From Candidatus Hydrogenedentes bacterium CG07_land_8_20_14_0_80_42_17 (GTDB lineage: Bacteria > UBA8481), in NCBI GenBank assembly GCA_002780065.1, contig PEWQ01000009.1:107-9824 (forward strand): 9,718 bases of DNA, given 5' to 3'. Both the position numbers and the translations under genes were made by a program. Within the stretch, counting starts at the first letter, position 1. Each line of letters starts with the position of its first letter. The notes under the pieces are model-generated. The model made no database searches, was not told the origin of the DNA, and was given only the letters and a program-made list of their open reading frames with translations. Positions 1 through 6,042 of this stretch are shown here, in pieces.

Positions 1-37
1 CAATTTGCACTTTCAAATATTATAACTCGTCATGGAG

Positions 38-160
38 GCACAGGCGCCACGCGTCAATGGGCGCCACGCGTCAACAGGCGCCACGCGTCAACAGGCGCCA
101 CGCGTCAATGGACGCCTCGCGTCAATGGACGTCACGCGTCAATGGACGCCTCGCCTGTGC
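38..160. repeat. 9-bp perfect inverted repeat bounding the tandem array
   Basis: GCACAGGCG at 38-46 and its exact reverse complement CGCCTGTGC at 152-160 enclose the array. The right arm ends on the first base of the dapA stop codon as read on the plus strand. The arms partly share sequence with the repeat units (GGCG), so part of the symmetry may come from the units themselves, but the outer GCACA/TGTGC bases are outside the unit consensus. It could be the ends of a small inserted element or the base of a long stem. No target-site duplication was found. Confidence 0.7.
43..155. repeat. 17-bp GC-rich tandem repeat array (six full units plus a partial one)
   Basis: Six consecutive 17-bp units start at 43, 60, 77, 94, 111 and 128, and a partial seventh starts at 145. 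The plus-strand consensus is GGCGCCACGCGTCAAYR. Units 1 to 4 are nearly identical and differ only in the last two bases (TG or CA). Units 5 to 7 begin GACGCC or GACGTC, so the dapA-proximal end is more diverged. Each unit holds the palindromes GGCGCC and ACGCGT or variants, so units could pair with one another in RNA or single-stranded DNA. On the minus strand the full units read TTGACG. Seventeen is not a multiple of three, so the array is not a protein repeat; the short open frame crossing it has no coding look. It lies just past the dapA stop and would be in the dapA 3' UTR. Function unknown. Confidence 0.93.
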
Positions 161-1050
161 TAGCGACTATTCAAAGACTCGATCGCTGATTTCATCTTGT
201 CGATTGTGGCTTGCGAAGCTTCTGTCAGCGGAGATCTTACTTTATTGTTGCATTTACCCAATAAAGATACTCCGGCTTTTACCGGTATAGGATTCGATTC
301 GTTGAAGCATGCTCTGGCTAACGGAAGCAGTCTGTAATGCAGAGCTTTTGCTTTTTCGATATCGACTGACTCCCACGCTTTAATCATCTCTGAGTTGAGC
401 CGCGGTGCAATATTTGCCGTGACTGAGATTACTCCTTTTCCTCCGATTGCAAGAGTCGGAACCACAGTGAAGTCATCACCGGAAAGCACGATAAAATCTT
501 TTGGAGTGTTTTCAATTATCTCGGATATCTGTTTCAAATCGGCTGTAGCTTCTTTTATTCCGGCTATTCTGGGATGTTTTGCGCACGCGGCAACTGTCGC
601 AGGAAGCATGTTTACTCCAGTGCGGCCGGGGACATTGTAAAGAATTAATGGAATCGGCGACTCGTCGGCAATCCTCGTGAAATGCGCGATAAGACCGTTT
701 TGCGTAGGCTTGTTGTAATATGGCGTTATTGAGAGGACAAAGTCTGCTTCGACAGAGGCAGCGTGTTTTGTCAGCCGTATCGCTTCAGTTGTTGAATTCG
801 AGCCGGCTCCGGCTATGACCGGAATCCTGCGGTTTACTGTCTCGATTACTATCTCGACAACCTTGTCGTGTTCTCCGTGTGAAAGCGTCGCCGATTCGCC
901 TGTGGTTCCGCATGGAACTATTCCGTCTGTGCCTTCGGCAATATGCCACTCGACGAGCTCACGTAATGCAGTCTCATCAATCTGTCCGTTTTTATTAAAC
1001 GGAGTTATTATTGCAACTATCGATCCTCTCAAATTAATTGTTTCACTCAT
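160..1050 (-). CDS. dapA: 4-hydroxy-tetrahydrodipicolinate synthase (DapA)
   Basis: This cytoplasmic aldolase-family enzyme condenses pyruvate with aspartate semialdehyde, the committed step to diaminopimelate and lysine. The 296-residue product has the usual length for the family and is a single TIM-barrel domain. Visible motifs are the CGTTGES pyruvate-binding loop (residues 47-53), the YY pair at 111-112, the catalytic tyrosine in YNVPGRTG (Tyr138) and the Schiff-base lysine in GIKEA (Lys166). The GGKGVIS segment near residue 203 is also typical. The start is fixed by an AAGGAG ribosome site 7 bases upstream and by the ATGAGTGA overlap with the lysA stop, which implies translational coupling. 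It is the distal gene of lysA-dapA. Its stop codon abuts the left-edge repeat array. DapA and related N-acetylneuraminate lyases share the fold, but the motifs and the lysA partner make DapA clear. Confidence 0.96.
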   Translation of the reverse strand: MSETINLRGSIVAIITPFNKNGQIDETALRELVEWHIAEGTDGIVPCGTTGESATLSHGEHDKVVEIVIETVNRRIPVIAGAGSNSTTEAIRLTKHAASVEADFVLSITPYYNKPTQNGLIAHFTRIADESPIPLILYNVPGRTGVNMLPATVAACAKHPRIAGIKEATADLKQISEIIENTPKDFIVLSGDDFTVVPTLAIGGKGVISVTANIAPRLNSEMIKAWESVDIEKAKALHYRLLPLARACFNESNPIPVKAGVSLLGKCNNKVRSPLTEASQATIDKMKSAIESLNSR

Positions 1051-2302
1051 CTTCGATCTCCTTTTCAGTTCTGGAAAGGTCCGCGTATGTTTCGCGCCTT
1101 CGCACCAGTTTGAACTTATTTTTATCGACTAAAATTTCCGCCGCTCTGGTTCTTTGATTGTAATTCGAAGACATTGCCATTCCGTATGCGCCAGCCGAGC
1201 GGATCATCAAAATGTCTCCGGAGGCTGGTAGAGGCATCTTCCTGCCCTTTGCAAGAAAATCTCCGGTTTCGCAAATTGGGCCGACGATTTCGCATACTGT
1301 TTCAGTTCGAGCTTGGCGAGTGTCGATATGTTCGATTGAATGAAAAGCATCATAGAATGCGGGACGTATCAAATCATTCATGGCGGCATCTACTATGACG
1401 TAGCGGTGAATAGGAGTTTCTTTTATGTAATGAACTCGGGTTAGTAGAACTCCAGAATTGCCCACAATTGAGCGGCCGGGTTCGATGATGAGTTTGCAAC
1501 CTGACTCTTCGATAAATGGCGAAATAACGTTTGCAAGTTCTGAGGGTGTTGGCGGAACGGTTCCGTCGTAATCGATTCCGAGTCCGCCGCCAATGTCTAA
1601 ATAATTTATGCTCGCTCCCAGCTCACGGACCTCGCGGATAACGCGAACAACCTTTTCAATCGCCTGCACAAATGGATTTGTTTTAGTTATTTGAGAACCT
1701 ATGTGGCAATGAATACCAAGCGCTTCAACATTCTTCATCTTCAGCGACAAACGGTAGGCTTCTATCGCAGTCTTTATGTCCAGCCCGAATTTGGATTCTT
1801 TCTTTCCGGTCGAGATGTATGCGTGAGTTCGAGGATCAACATCGGGATTAACTCGAATGGCAAAGTGAGCAGTTAGATTCATCTCGCCTGCAATGCTGTC
1901 GAGAAGTTTGAGCTCAGGAATGGACTCTACATTGAAGATAAGTATTTCGGCGGCGAGCGCCGCTTCGATCTCTGCATGCGACTTTCCAACTCCGGCAAAA
2001 ACAATTTTATTCGTGGGAATTCCTGCATCAATTGCTCGATGCAGTTCGCCTCCCGAAACAATATCTGCGCCTGCTCCGAGCAGTCCTGCTTCACGCAGAA
2101 TAGAAAGATTTGGATTCGCTTTTATTGCATACGCGACAATCGGAGAAAATTTTCTAAATGCTTCCTGATAAGCAGTGACCATATTTTTGATCGAATTCAG
2201 AGAATAAACAAACAGAGGTGTGCCGTATCTTTTTGCAAGAAGCTCAAGCGAAACATCTTCGCAGTGAACGATTCCTTCTTTTTCAGTAAACATGTTTTGC
2301 AT
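1043..2302 (-). CDS. lysA: Diaminopimelate decarboxylase (LysA)
   Basis: A PLP-dependent fold-type III decarboxylase that converts meso-diaminopimelate to lysine in the cytoplasm. The 419-residue length is normal. The N-terminal alanine-racemase-like barrel has the PLP lysine in AYAIKANPN (Lys61), HCHIGSQ at 198-204 and DIGGGLG at 236-242; EPGRS follows at 274-278. The C-terminal domain carries CETGD (344-348), whose cysteine and glutamate contact substrate across the dimer, then SAGAYG and SSNYNQR. It is the first gene of lysA-dapA and is divergent from hisG. The start is uncertain: neither the ATG at 2302 nor the in-frame ATG at 2293 (Met4) has a Shine-Dalgarno sequence. TATACT and TATAGT boxes lie directly upstream, so a leaderless message is possible. 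Identity is secure; only the first three residues are in doubt. Confidence 0.96.
   Translation of the reverse strand: MQNMFTEKEGIVHCEDVSLELLAKRYGTPLFVYSLNSIKNMVTAYQEAFRKFSPIVAYAIKANPNLSILREAGLLGAGADIVSGGELHRAIDAGIPTNKIVFAGVGKSHAEIEAALAAEILIFNVESIPELKLLDSIAGEMNLTAHFAIRVNPDVDPRTHAYISTGKKESKFGLDIKTAIEAYRLSLKMKNVEALGIHCHIGSQITKTNPFVQAIEKVVRVIREVRELGASINYLDIGGGLGIDYDGTVPPTPSELANVISPFIEESGCKLIIEPGRSIVGNSGVLLTRVHYIKETPIHRYVIVDAAMNDLIRPAFYDAFHSIEHIDTRQARTETVCEIVGPICETGDFLAKGRKMPLPASGDILMIRSAGAYGMAMSSNYNQRTRAAEILVDKNKFKLVRRRETYADLSRTEKEIEDE
1058..1063 (-). promoter_or_regulatory. dapA ribosome binding site inside the end of lysA
   Basis: On the minus strand the hexamer AAGGAG sits 7 bases before the dapA ATG, within the last lysA codons. 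It decides the dapA start and shows that dapA is initiated on the lysA transcript. Confidence 0.85.
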
Positions 2303-2360
2303 AGTATAACTATAAACAACTTTTTTTTAGAAGAAAAGCGTTTAGAAATTTTTTTCGTAA

Positions 2361-2387
2361 TTGTCAAAAACCTGAATCGAAGATAAT
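2361..2387 (+). promoter_or_regulatory. Candidate hisG promoter giving a leaderless or near-leaderless mRNA
   Basis: TTGTCA (2361-2366, five of six bases of the -35 consensus) and GATAAT (2382-2387, five of six of the -10) lie 15 bp apart, slightly short. Transcription should begin about 7 bases past the -10, at roughly 2394-2396, on or next to the hisG ATG. The lack of a Shine-Dalgarno sequence before hisG agrees. This is inferred from sequence only. Confidence 0.5.
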
Positions 2388-2391
2388 CTTC
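2379..2391. promoter_or_regulatory. 13-bp perfect palindrome overlapping the hisG -10 box
   Basis: GAAGAT-A-ATCTTC is a perfect palindrome with 6-bp arms and a one-base centre. It covers the putative -10 GATAAT and ends 4 bases before the hisG ATG. That position suits a repressor operator. No regulator gene is in the window, so the protein that would bind is unknown. The match may also be chance in an AT-rich stretch. Confidence 0.45.
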
Positions 2392-2395
2392 ACTC

Positions 2396-3025
2396 ATGTC
2401 TGATTGTGTGCGCATAGCTCTTCCTAAGGGAAGAATGTTCGAGGATATGCTCGAACTGATGAAAAGGTGCGGGTATTCTTTTGAAACCTCAAACTCTTCT
2501 CGGAGTTTAAAACTATTCAGTTCGTGCGGACAGATCGAGTCAATGATTGTTCGCTCGCAGGATGTTCCGACTTATGTTTATTATGGCGCGGCAGATCTCG
2601 GAGTTGTCGGCCGCGATGTGCTCATTGAGCACGAAGACATGGACGAAAATTTATTTGAGCTTCTCGATCTGGGATTCGGCCGTTGCCGAATAGTTATAGC
2701 CGGTTTGAAGAATAGAAAGAGTTTGCCTTCTGCTGTCCGAGTGGCGACGAAATATCCGGCAATAGCTAAAAAAATATTTCAGGAGCGAGGCACTTCTGCT
2801 GAAATAATAAAACTTTACGGTTCGGTGGAACTCGCGCCGCTTTGTAATCTTGCGGACGTGATTGTGGATATTGTGGAGACGGGCAAAACATTGGAAGCTA
2901 ATGGACTCGAAGCTATTGAAGAGTGCGGAATTTCGACTGCAAGGCTGATAGCCAATAGAGTGGCGTATAAGACTCGATACGAACTTTTGAATAAGTTTAT
3001 TTCCGGTTTGGAGAATAATTTGTGA
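2396..3025 (+). CDS. hisG: ATP phosphoribosyltransferase, short form (HisG)
   Basis: Catalyses the first histidine step, joining ATP and PRPP to give phosphoribosyl-ATP. The 209-residue product is the short (HisG-S) class: it has the two-lobed catalytic domain but lacks the C-terminal ACT-like regulatory domain of the roughly 300-residue long form. Motifs are IALPKGR (7-13), the VRSQDVPTYV-GAADLGVVGRDVL block (52-76), RVATKYP (115-121), GSVELAPL (142-149) and the PRPP loop VDIVETGKTL (157-166). Short HisG normally needs the HisRS-like subunit HisZ for activity and feedback control; no hisZ is in the window. The start follows from the IALPKGR motif lying only seven residues in. It has no Shine-Dalgarno sequence. 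It leads hisGDCB, and its stop overlaps the hisD GTG start (GTGA). Confidence 0.96.
   Translation: MSDCVRIALPKGRMFEDMLELMKRCGYSFETSNSSRSLKLFSSCGQIESMIVRSQDVPTYVYYGAADLGVVGRDVLIEHEDMDENLFELLDLGFGRCRIVIAGLKNRKSLPSAVRVATKYPAIAKKIFQERGTSAEIIKLYGSVELAPLCNLADVIVDIVETGKTLEANGLEAIEECGISTARLIANRVAYKTRYELLNKFISGLENNL
3010..3013 (+). promoter_or_regulatory. hisD ribosome binding site
   Basis: GGAG within the end of hisG lies 8 bases before the GTG at 3022. It supports that GTG as the hisD start and explains how hisD is initiated inside the GTGA stop/start overlap. Confidence 0.7.
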
Positions 3026-4314
3026 GAAAATCCGAAACTATAAAGATTTTTTCTGCGCATGAAATGAAACTTCGGATTTTTGACGTCAGAAAAGAAACTA
3101 ACATTTCTAAAACAGTCGCAAAGATAATTGACGATGTTCGACTGCGCGGAGATAAGGCTCTGATTGAAATGACTCGACAGTTTGATCGCTGTGAAATCGA
3201 TTCAGTCATATTTAAATCTCGCAGAGTAAAAATAGACCGCGCCCTTGAAAACTGCATGAAGACTGCATTTGCGCGCATTTTGAAATTTCATAAAGAGACT
3301 GCTGACGAATCGAAGCTGATCAGACGCGAAGGGGAAATACTCGGAAGAATTGTGAGACCTCTGCGCCGCGTCGGAGTGTATGTGCCTGGCGGTTCGGCTC
3401 CGCTCTTCTCAACACTCTTGATGGCAGTCGGAGCCGCACGCGCCGCGGGCGTAAAAGAAATTGCAGTAGCTACACCGCCGCCTGTGAATGACTTGATAAT
3501 TGCGGCGGCACGAATTGCAGGTGTGAGTGAGATTTATTCTGTCGGAGGAGCTCAGGCGATTGCGGCGCTTGCTTTTGGGACTGAGTCGGTGAAGCCTGTC
3601 GACAAGATTGTGGGGCCTGGAAACAGATTTGTTGCTGAGGCTAAAAGACAGGTCTTCGGAAGAGTGGGAATCGATTCGATTGCGGGTCCGAGCGAGATAC
3701 TGATTCTTGCGGATGAGTCTTCGTCTCCGAAGATGATTGCCGCGGATATGATAGCTCAGGCTGAACACGATATCTTCGCGCGTTCGATTTTATTGACCTC
3801 TTCAAGAAGAATCGGAGAGGCTGTGATTCTGGAAATCGAAGAGCAGTTAAAAGATTTGCCGCGCAGAGATATTGCGAAGAGTTCTCTAGCTGAAAGAGGA
3901 ATTATCGGAATTTGCAGAGATAGCTCGGAGATGCTCGCATTGGCAAATATGTGCGCTCCAGAGCATTTGGAGATTATGATAAAAAAACCGTGGGAAGTTG
4001 TGAAAAAGATTTATGCCGCCGGCGCGATCTTTGTCGGAAACTATTCGCCGGAAATTCTGGGTGATTACGTTGCGGGTCCGAACCATATCCTTCCGACCGG
4101 TGGAACTGCGCGTTTCTCTCCGCCGCTTTCAGCTCGTGATTTTGTTGCGGTCTCGACAGTTCAGTCATTCTCGAAGAAAGCATCCTCGGTTTTGGCAAAG
4201 AAGGCGGTTATGATGGCACGGGCAGAAGGTCTTGAGGCGCACGCTCGCTCGATTGAATCTCGATTCGATGAATCTCGATTCGATGAATCAAAAAAAAAGT
4301 CGAGGAAAAGATGA
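3022..4314 (+). CDS. hisD: Histidinol dehydrogenase (HisD)
   Basis: A zinc enzyme that carries out the last two histidine steps, oxidising histidinol to histidine with two NAD. The 430 residues match the family. Visible motifs are YVPGGSAPLFSTLLM (120-134), the KIVGPGN block (195-201) and IAGPSEIL (220-227). The expected zinc ligands are Gln246 and His249 in AQAEHD, Asp348 in GDYVAGPNH and His407 in LEAHARS. The catalytic Glu/His pair is in APEHLE (314-315). The start is GTG, set by a GGAG site 8 bases upstream and a GTGA overlap with hisG. After the conserved His407 region the protein ends in an unusual charged tail with SRFDE duplicated, then KKKSRKR. That tail contains a nine-A run on which a -1 slip would run into hisC. 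HisC starts 4 bases before the hisD stop ends. Confidence 0.96.
   Translation: MRKSETIKIFSAHEMKLRIFDVRKETNISKTVAKIIDDVRLRGDKALIEMTRQFDRCEIDSVIFKSRRVKIDRALENCMKTAFARILKFHKETADESKLIRREGEILGRIVRPLRRVGVYVPGGSAPLFSTLLMAVGAARAAGVKEIAVATPPPVNDLIIAAARIAGVSEIYSVGGAQAIAALAFGTESVKPVDKIVGPGNRFVAEAKRQVFGRVGIDSIAGPSEILILADESSSPKMIAADMIAQAEHDIFARSILLTSSRRIGEAVILEIEEQLKDLPRRDIAKSSLAERGIIGICRDSSEMLALANMCAPEHLEIMIKKPWEVVKKIYAAGAIFVGNYSPEILGDYVAGPNHILPTGGTARFSPPLSARDFVAVSTVQSFSKKASSVLAKKAVMMARAEGLEAHARSIESRFDESRFDESKKKSRKR
4261..4290 (+). repeat. 15-bp tandem duplication in the hisD tail
   Basis: CGATTCGATGAATCT at 4261-4275 is followed at once by the same 15 bases with a final A (4276-4290), and a shorter related copy (CGATTGAATCT) precedes at 4250-4260. 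The in-frame duplication adds one extra SRFDE-type unit past the conserved histidinol dehydrogenase core. It looks recent because the copies differ at only one base. Confidence 0.9.
4290..4299 (+). other. A9-G slippery run at the hisD/hisC junction
   Basis: Nine A residues then G are read in the hisD frame as TCA-AAA-AAA-AAG, so the heptamer A-AAA-AAG is in the register of the E. coli dnaX slippery site. In the -1 frame the reading continues Val-Glu-Glu-Lys directly into the hisC ATG with no stop; the last stop in that frame is at 4284-4286, before the run. A slip would fuse HisD to HisC. Whether it happens is inference. Confidence 0.5.
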
Positions 4315-5342
4315 GTAATTTTTTGAAGGATTCACTGAAGAACGCGCCGCCTTATATTCCGGGTGAACAACTGACCGGTGTAATAAAATTGAATACTAAT
4401 GAGTCTCCGTATTCTCCTTCTCCGAAGGCGATTGCCGCTATCGAAAAAGAAACGAATAAATTAATGAGATATCCGCAAGTCGATGCAAATGACACTAGAA
4501 AGGCGTTGGCGCGAAGACTCAATATTAAACCTGAAAATGTTTTTGTCGGAAATGGCTCTGACGAAGTCTTGAGGCTCTGCTTTCAAGCATATTTGGAATT
4601 CGGTTCAAAGGCGGCGTGGTCAACTCCAACTTATTCGCTTTATGAAATTCTAGCAGGATTTGCAGGAGCAAAAATAATTGATGTTCGGCGGCGCGATGAT
4701 TTTACCGTCGATATTGAGGCTCTTGCAAAGGCCGGAGCAGATTTGACAATTATTGCATCTCCGAATTCGCCGACGGGGACACTTACACCTTTGAATGAGA
4801 TCGATGAATTGGCTTCGAAGGTTAAATTGCTTCTCGTCGATGAAGCTTACGCTGATTTCGCCGGTATTACTGCGTCGAAGCTTATTGACAAAAGAAAAAA
4901 TCTCATCGTTGCAAGATCTCTTTCTAAGTCGTATTCTCTTGCCGGTCTTCGAGTGGGATTTGCGGTCGCTGACAATTCGATAATTGATGACTTCATGCTG
5001 CTGAAGGATTCGTATAATGTCAGCCGAATTGCGAATGCGGCGGCAGAGGCCGCGCTCGATGATACGGCGTATTTTGAAACGATACGGACGAGAATACTTT
5101 CAACTCGCCGAAGACTTGAAGAAGGTCTAAGTAAAAGAGGTTGGAAGGTCTTCGAGAGCGGAGCAAATTTTGTCTTTGCTGTGCCGCCGGATCGAGATGG
5201 AGGGGCCGTTTACAAAAGATTGCTTGAGAAGAAAATTCTTGTCAGATGGTTTGGAAACGATCCGCGGACCGCTGTTGGAGTGAGAATTACAGTTGGAACA
5301 GATGAAGAGATTTCGAGATTGCTGGAGGTAATTGGGGAATGA
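4311..5342 (+). CDS. hisC: Histidinol-phosphate aminotransferase (HisC)
   Basis: A PLP enzyme of fold type I (aminotransferase class I/II) that moves an amino group from glutamate to imidazole acetol phosphate, giving histidinol phosphate. The 343 residues are typical. Motifs in order are IKLNTNESPYSPSP (25-38), GNGSDEVL (80-87), PNSPTG (151-156), VDEAYADF (176-183) and the PLP lysine motif SLSKSYSLAGLRVGF (Lys206). An arginine near the end (VRITVG, 325-330) matches the phosphate or carboxylate-binding position. The start is supported by GAGG 5 bases upstream and by the ATGA-type overlap with the hisD stop. It is the third gene of hisGDCB and overlaps hisB by 4 bp. The related CobD decarboxylase is possible by fold alone, but motifs and operon context favour HisC. 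Confidence 0.95.
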   Translation: MSNFLKDSLKNAPPYIPGEQLTGVIKLNTNESPYSPSPKAIAAIEKETNKLMRYPQVDANDTRKALARRLNIKPENVFVGNGSDEVLRLCFQAYLEFGSKAAWSTPTYSLYEILAGFAGAKIIDVRRRDDFTVDIEALAKAGADLTIIASPNSPTGTLTPLNEIDELASKVKLLLVDEAYADFAGITASKLIDKRKNLIVARSLSKSYSLAGLRVGFAVADNSIIDDFMLLKDSYNVSRIANAAAEAALDDTAYFETIRTRILSTRRRLEEGLSKRGWKVFESGANFVFAVPPDRDGGAVYKRLLEKKILVRWFGNDPRTAVGVRITVGTDEEISRLLEVIGE

Positions 5343-5929
5343 ATGATCGAATAGGCAGAGTCGAAAGAAAGACTCGAGAGACTGAGGTCGTTGTCACTGT
5401 GAGAATTGATGGGAGCGGAGAGGCTAATGTCGAGACTGGAATCGGATTCTTCGACCACATGCTAGAACTTTTCGGCAGACATTCTTTGATGGACATTATT
5501 GTGAAAGCCAAAGGCGATATTCAAATCGATGAGCATCATACCGTAGAGGATGTTGGAATCGTGATGGGGCAGGCGCTTCTGCAGGCGCTTGGGGATAAGC
5601 GTTCGATACAGCGCTTTGCAGTCACTGCGGCGCCGCTCGATGAGGCGCTCACTCGAGTCAATCTCGATATTTCAGGACGAGGTGGTTTTTATCTGCACGG
5701 CGCTTTTCCGCGGGAAAAGACCGGAGGCTTCGACGCATTTATGGCTGAGGACTTTTTTCGCGCTCTTTCTCAGAATGCAGGACTGACAGTGCACATGGAA
5801 CTCGTAAGCGGCTCGAATCCTCATCATGTTGTCGAGACCGCATTCAAGGCTCTGGCTCTTTCTTTGAAAGAAGCGGTTACGGTTGATCATAGAATTTCAG
5901 GAGTGCCGTCGACAAAGGGCTCGCTGTAG
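5339..5929 (+). CDS. hisB: Imidazoleglycerol-phosphate dehydratase (HisB, monofunctional)
   Basis: A manganese-dependent enzyme that dehydrates imidazoleglycerol phosphate to imidazole acetol phosphate, the HisC substrate. The 196 residues are the monofunctional dehydratase alone, without the N-terminal histidinol-phosphate phosphatase domain of the E. coli fusion, so that phosphatase must be encoded elsewhere. Motifs are GIGFFDHMLELFGRH (34-48), the metal-binding DEHHTVEDVG (64-73), DEAL with the LDISGRG strand (101-115), the second metal site HHVVETAFKAL (162-172) and the C-terminal PSTKGSL. The start overlaps the hisC stop as ATGA, with GGAGG 10 bases upstream. It is the last gene of the local his cluster. 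A REP-like hairpin follows 43 bases after the stop. Confidence 0.96.
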   Translation: MNDRIGRVERKTRETEVVVTVRIDGSGEANVETGIGFFDHMLELFGRHSLMDIIVKAKGDIQIDEHHTVEDVGIVMGQALLQALGDKRSIQRFAVTAAPLDEALTRVNLDISGRGGFYLHGAFPREKTGGFDAFMAEDFFRALSQNAGLTVHMELVSGSNPHHVVETAFKALALSLKEAVTVDHRISGVPSTKGSL

Positions 5930-5972
5930 TGGATTATTGAAATGCGTTCGAAGATGGGAATGAGTTCGAATG

Positions 5973-5995
5973 GTAGGCGCAGGCTTTAGCCTGCG
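5973..5995 (+). repeat. REP-like palindrome (GTAG plus hairpin)
   Basis: GTAG (5973-5976) precedes a perfect stem-loop, CGCAGGC-TTTA-GCCTGCG (5978-5995). A GTAG tetranucleotide at the 5' foot of a GC-rich hairpin is the signature of REP sequences recognised by REP-associated tyrosine transposases (RAYTs) in the IS200/IS605 group. Only one copy and no RAYT gene are seen in the window. Without a T tract after it, it is not a typical intrinsic terminator, though it could stabilise the hisB 3' end. Confidence 0.65.
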
Positions 5996-6028
5996 ATGAA
6001 AGTAGTTTGAATTGAAATAATAAATAAT

Positions 6029-6037
6029 GGAGAGGTG
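6029..6037 (+). promoter_or_regulatory. argG ribosome binding site
   Basis: GGAGAGGTG lies just upstream of the ATG at 6043, with AGAGG ending 7 bases before it. This strong site fixes the argG start and shows the organism does use Shine-Dalgarno initiation, in contrast to hisG. Confidence 0.85.
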
Positions 6038-6042
6038 CTAAA

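Larger units (their letters stand above)
2303..2395. promoter_or_regulatory. Divergent lysA/hisG intergenic control region
   Basis: These 93 AT-rich bases separate two divergent operons and must hold both promoters. The hisG-proximal side has a good -10 and a palindrome, described separately. The lysA-proximal side has back-to-back minus-strand TATAGT (2309-2314) and TATACT (2303-2308) boxes next to the lysA ATG, without a good -35. A T8 tract lies at 2321-2328. No strong ribosome site is seen for either gene. Confidence 0.6.
5930..6042 (+). other. hisB-argG intergenic region
   Basis: This 113-bp gap holds two TTCGAA palindromes (5947-5952 and 5965-5970), within GTTCGAAGATGG and GTTCGAATGG direct repeats, then a REP-like hairpin, an AT-rich stretch and the argG ribosome site. 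The promoter for argG is not clear: AT-rich -10-like strings occur near 6018-6028, but none has a matching -35. Read-through from the his operon is possible. Confidence 0.6.

Noticed and set aside
19-24. A perfect minus-strand TATAAT at the left edge
   Set aside because: No -35 lies at a suitable distance (the nearest TTGACG in the array is too far), and no gene can be seen beyond the edge.
43-155. CRISPR array
   Set aside because: The units are contiguous with no spacers between them.
57-290. A short plus-strand open frame across the tandem repeats
   Set aside because: It is made of the 17-bp repeats and the antisense end of dapA, has no ribosome site, and the unit length is not a multiple of three.
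2338-2366. Perfect minus-strand TTGACA as a lysA -35
   Set aside because: At 16-18 bp the downstream hexamers (TAAACG and neighbours) are poor -10 boxes.
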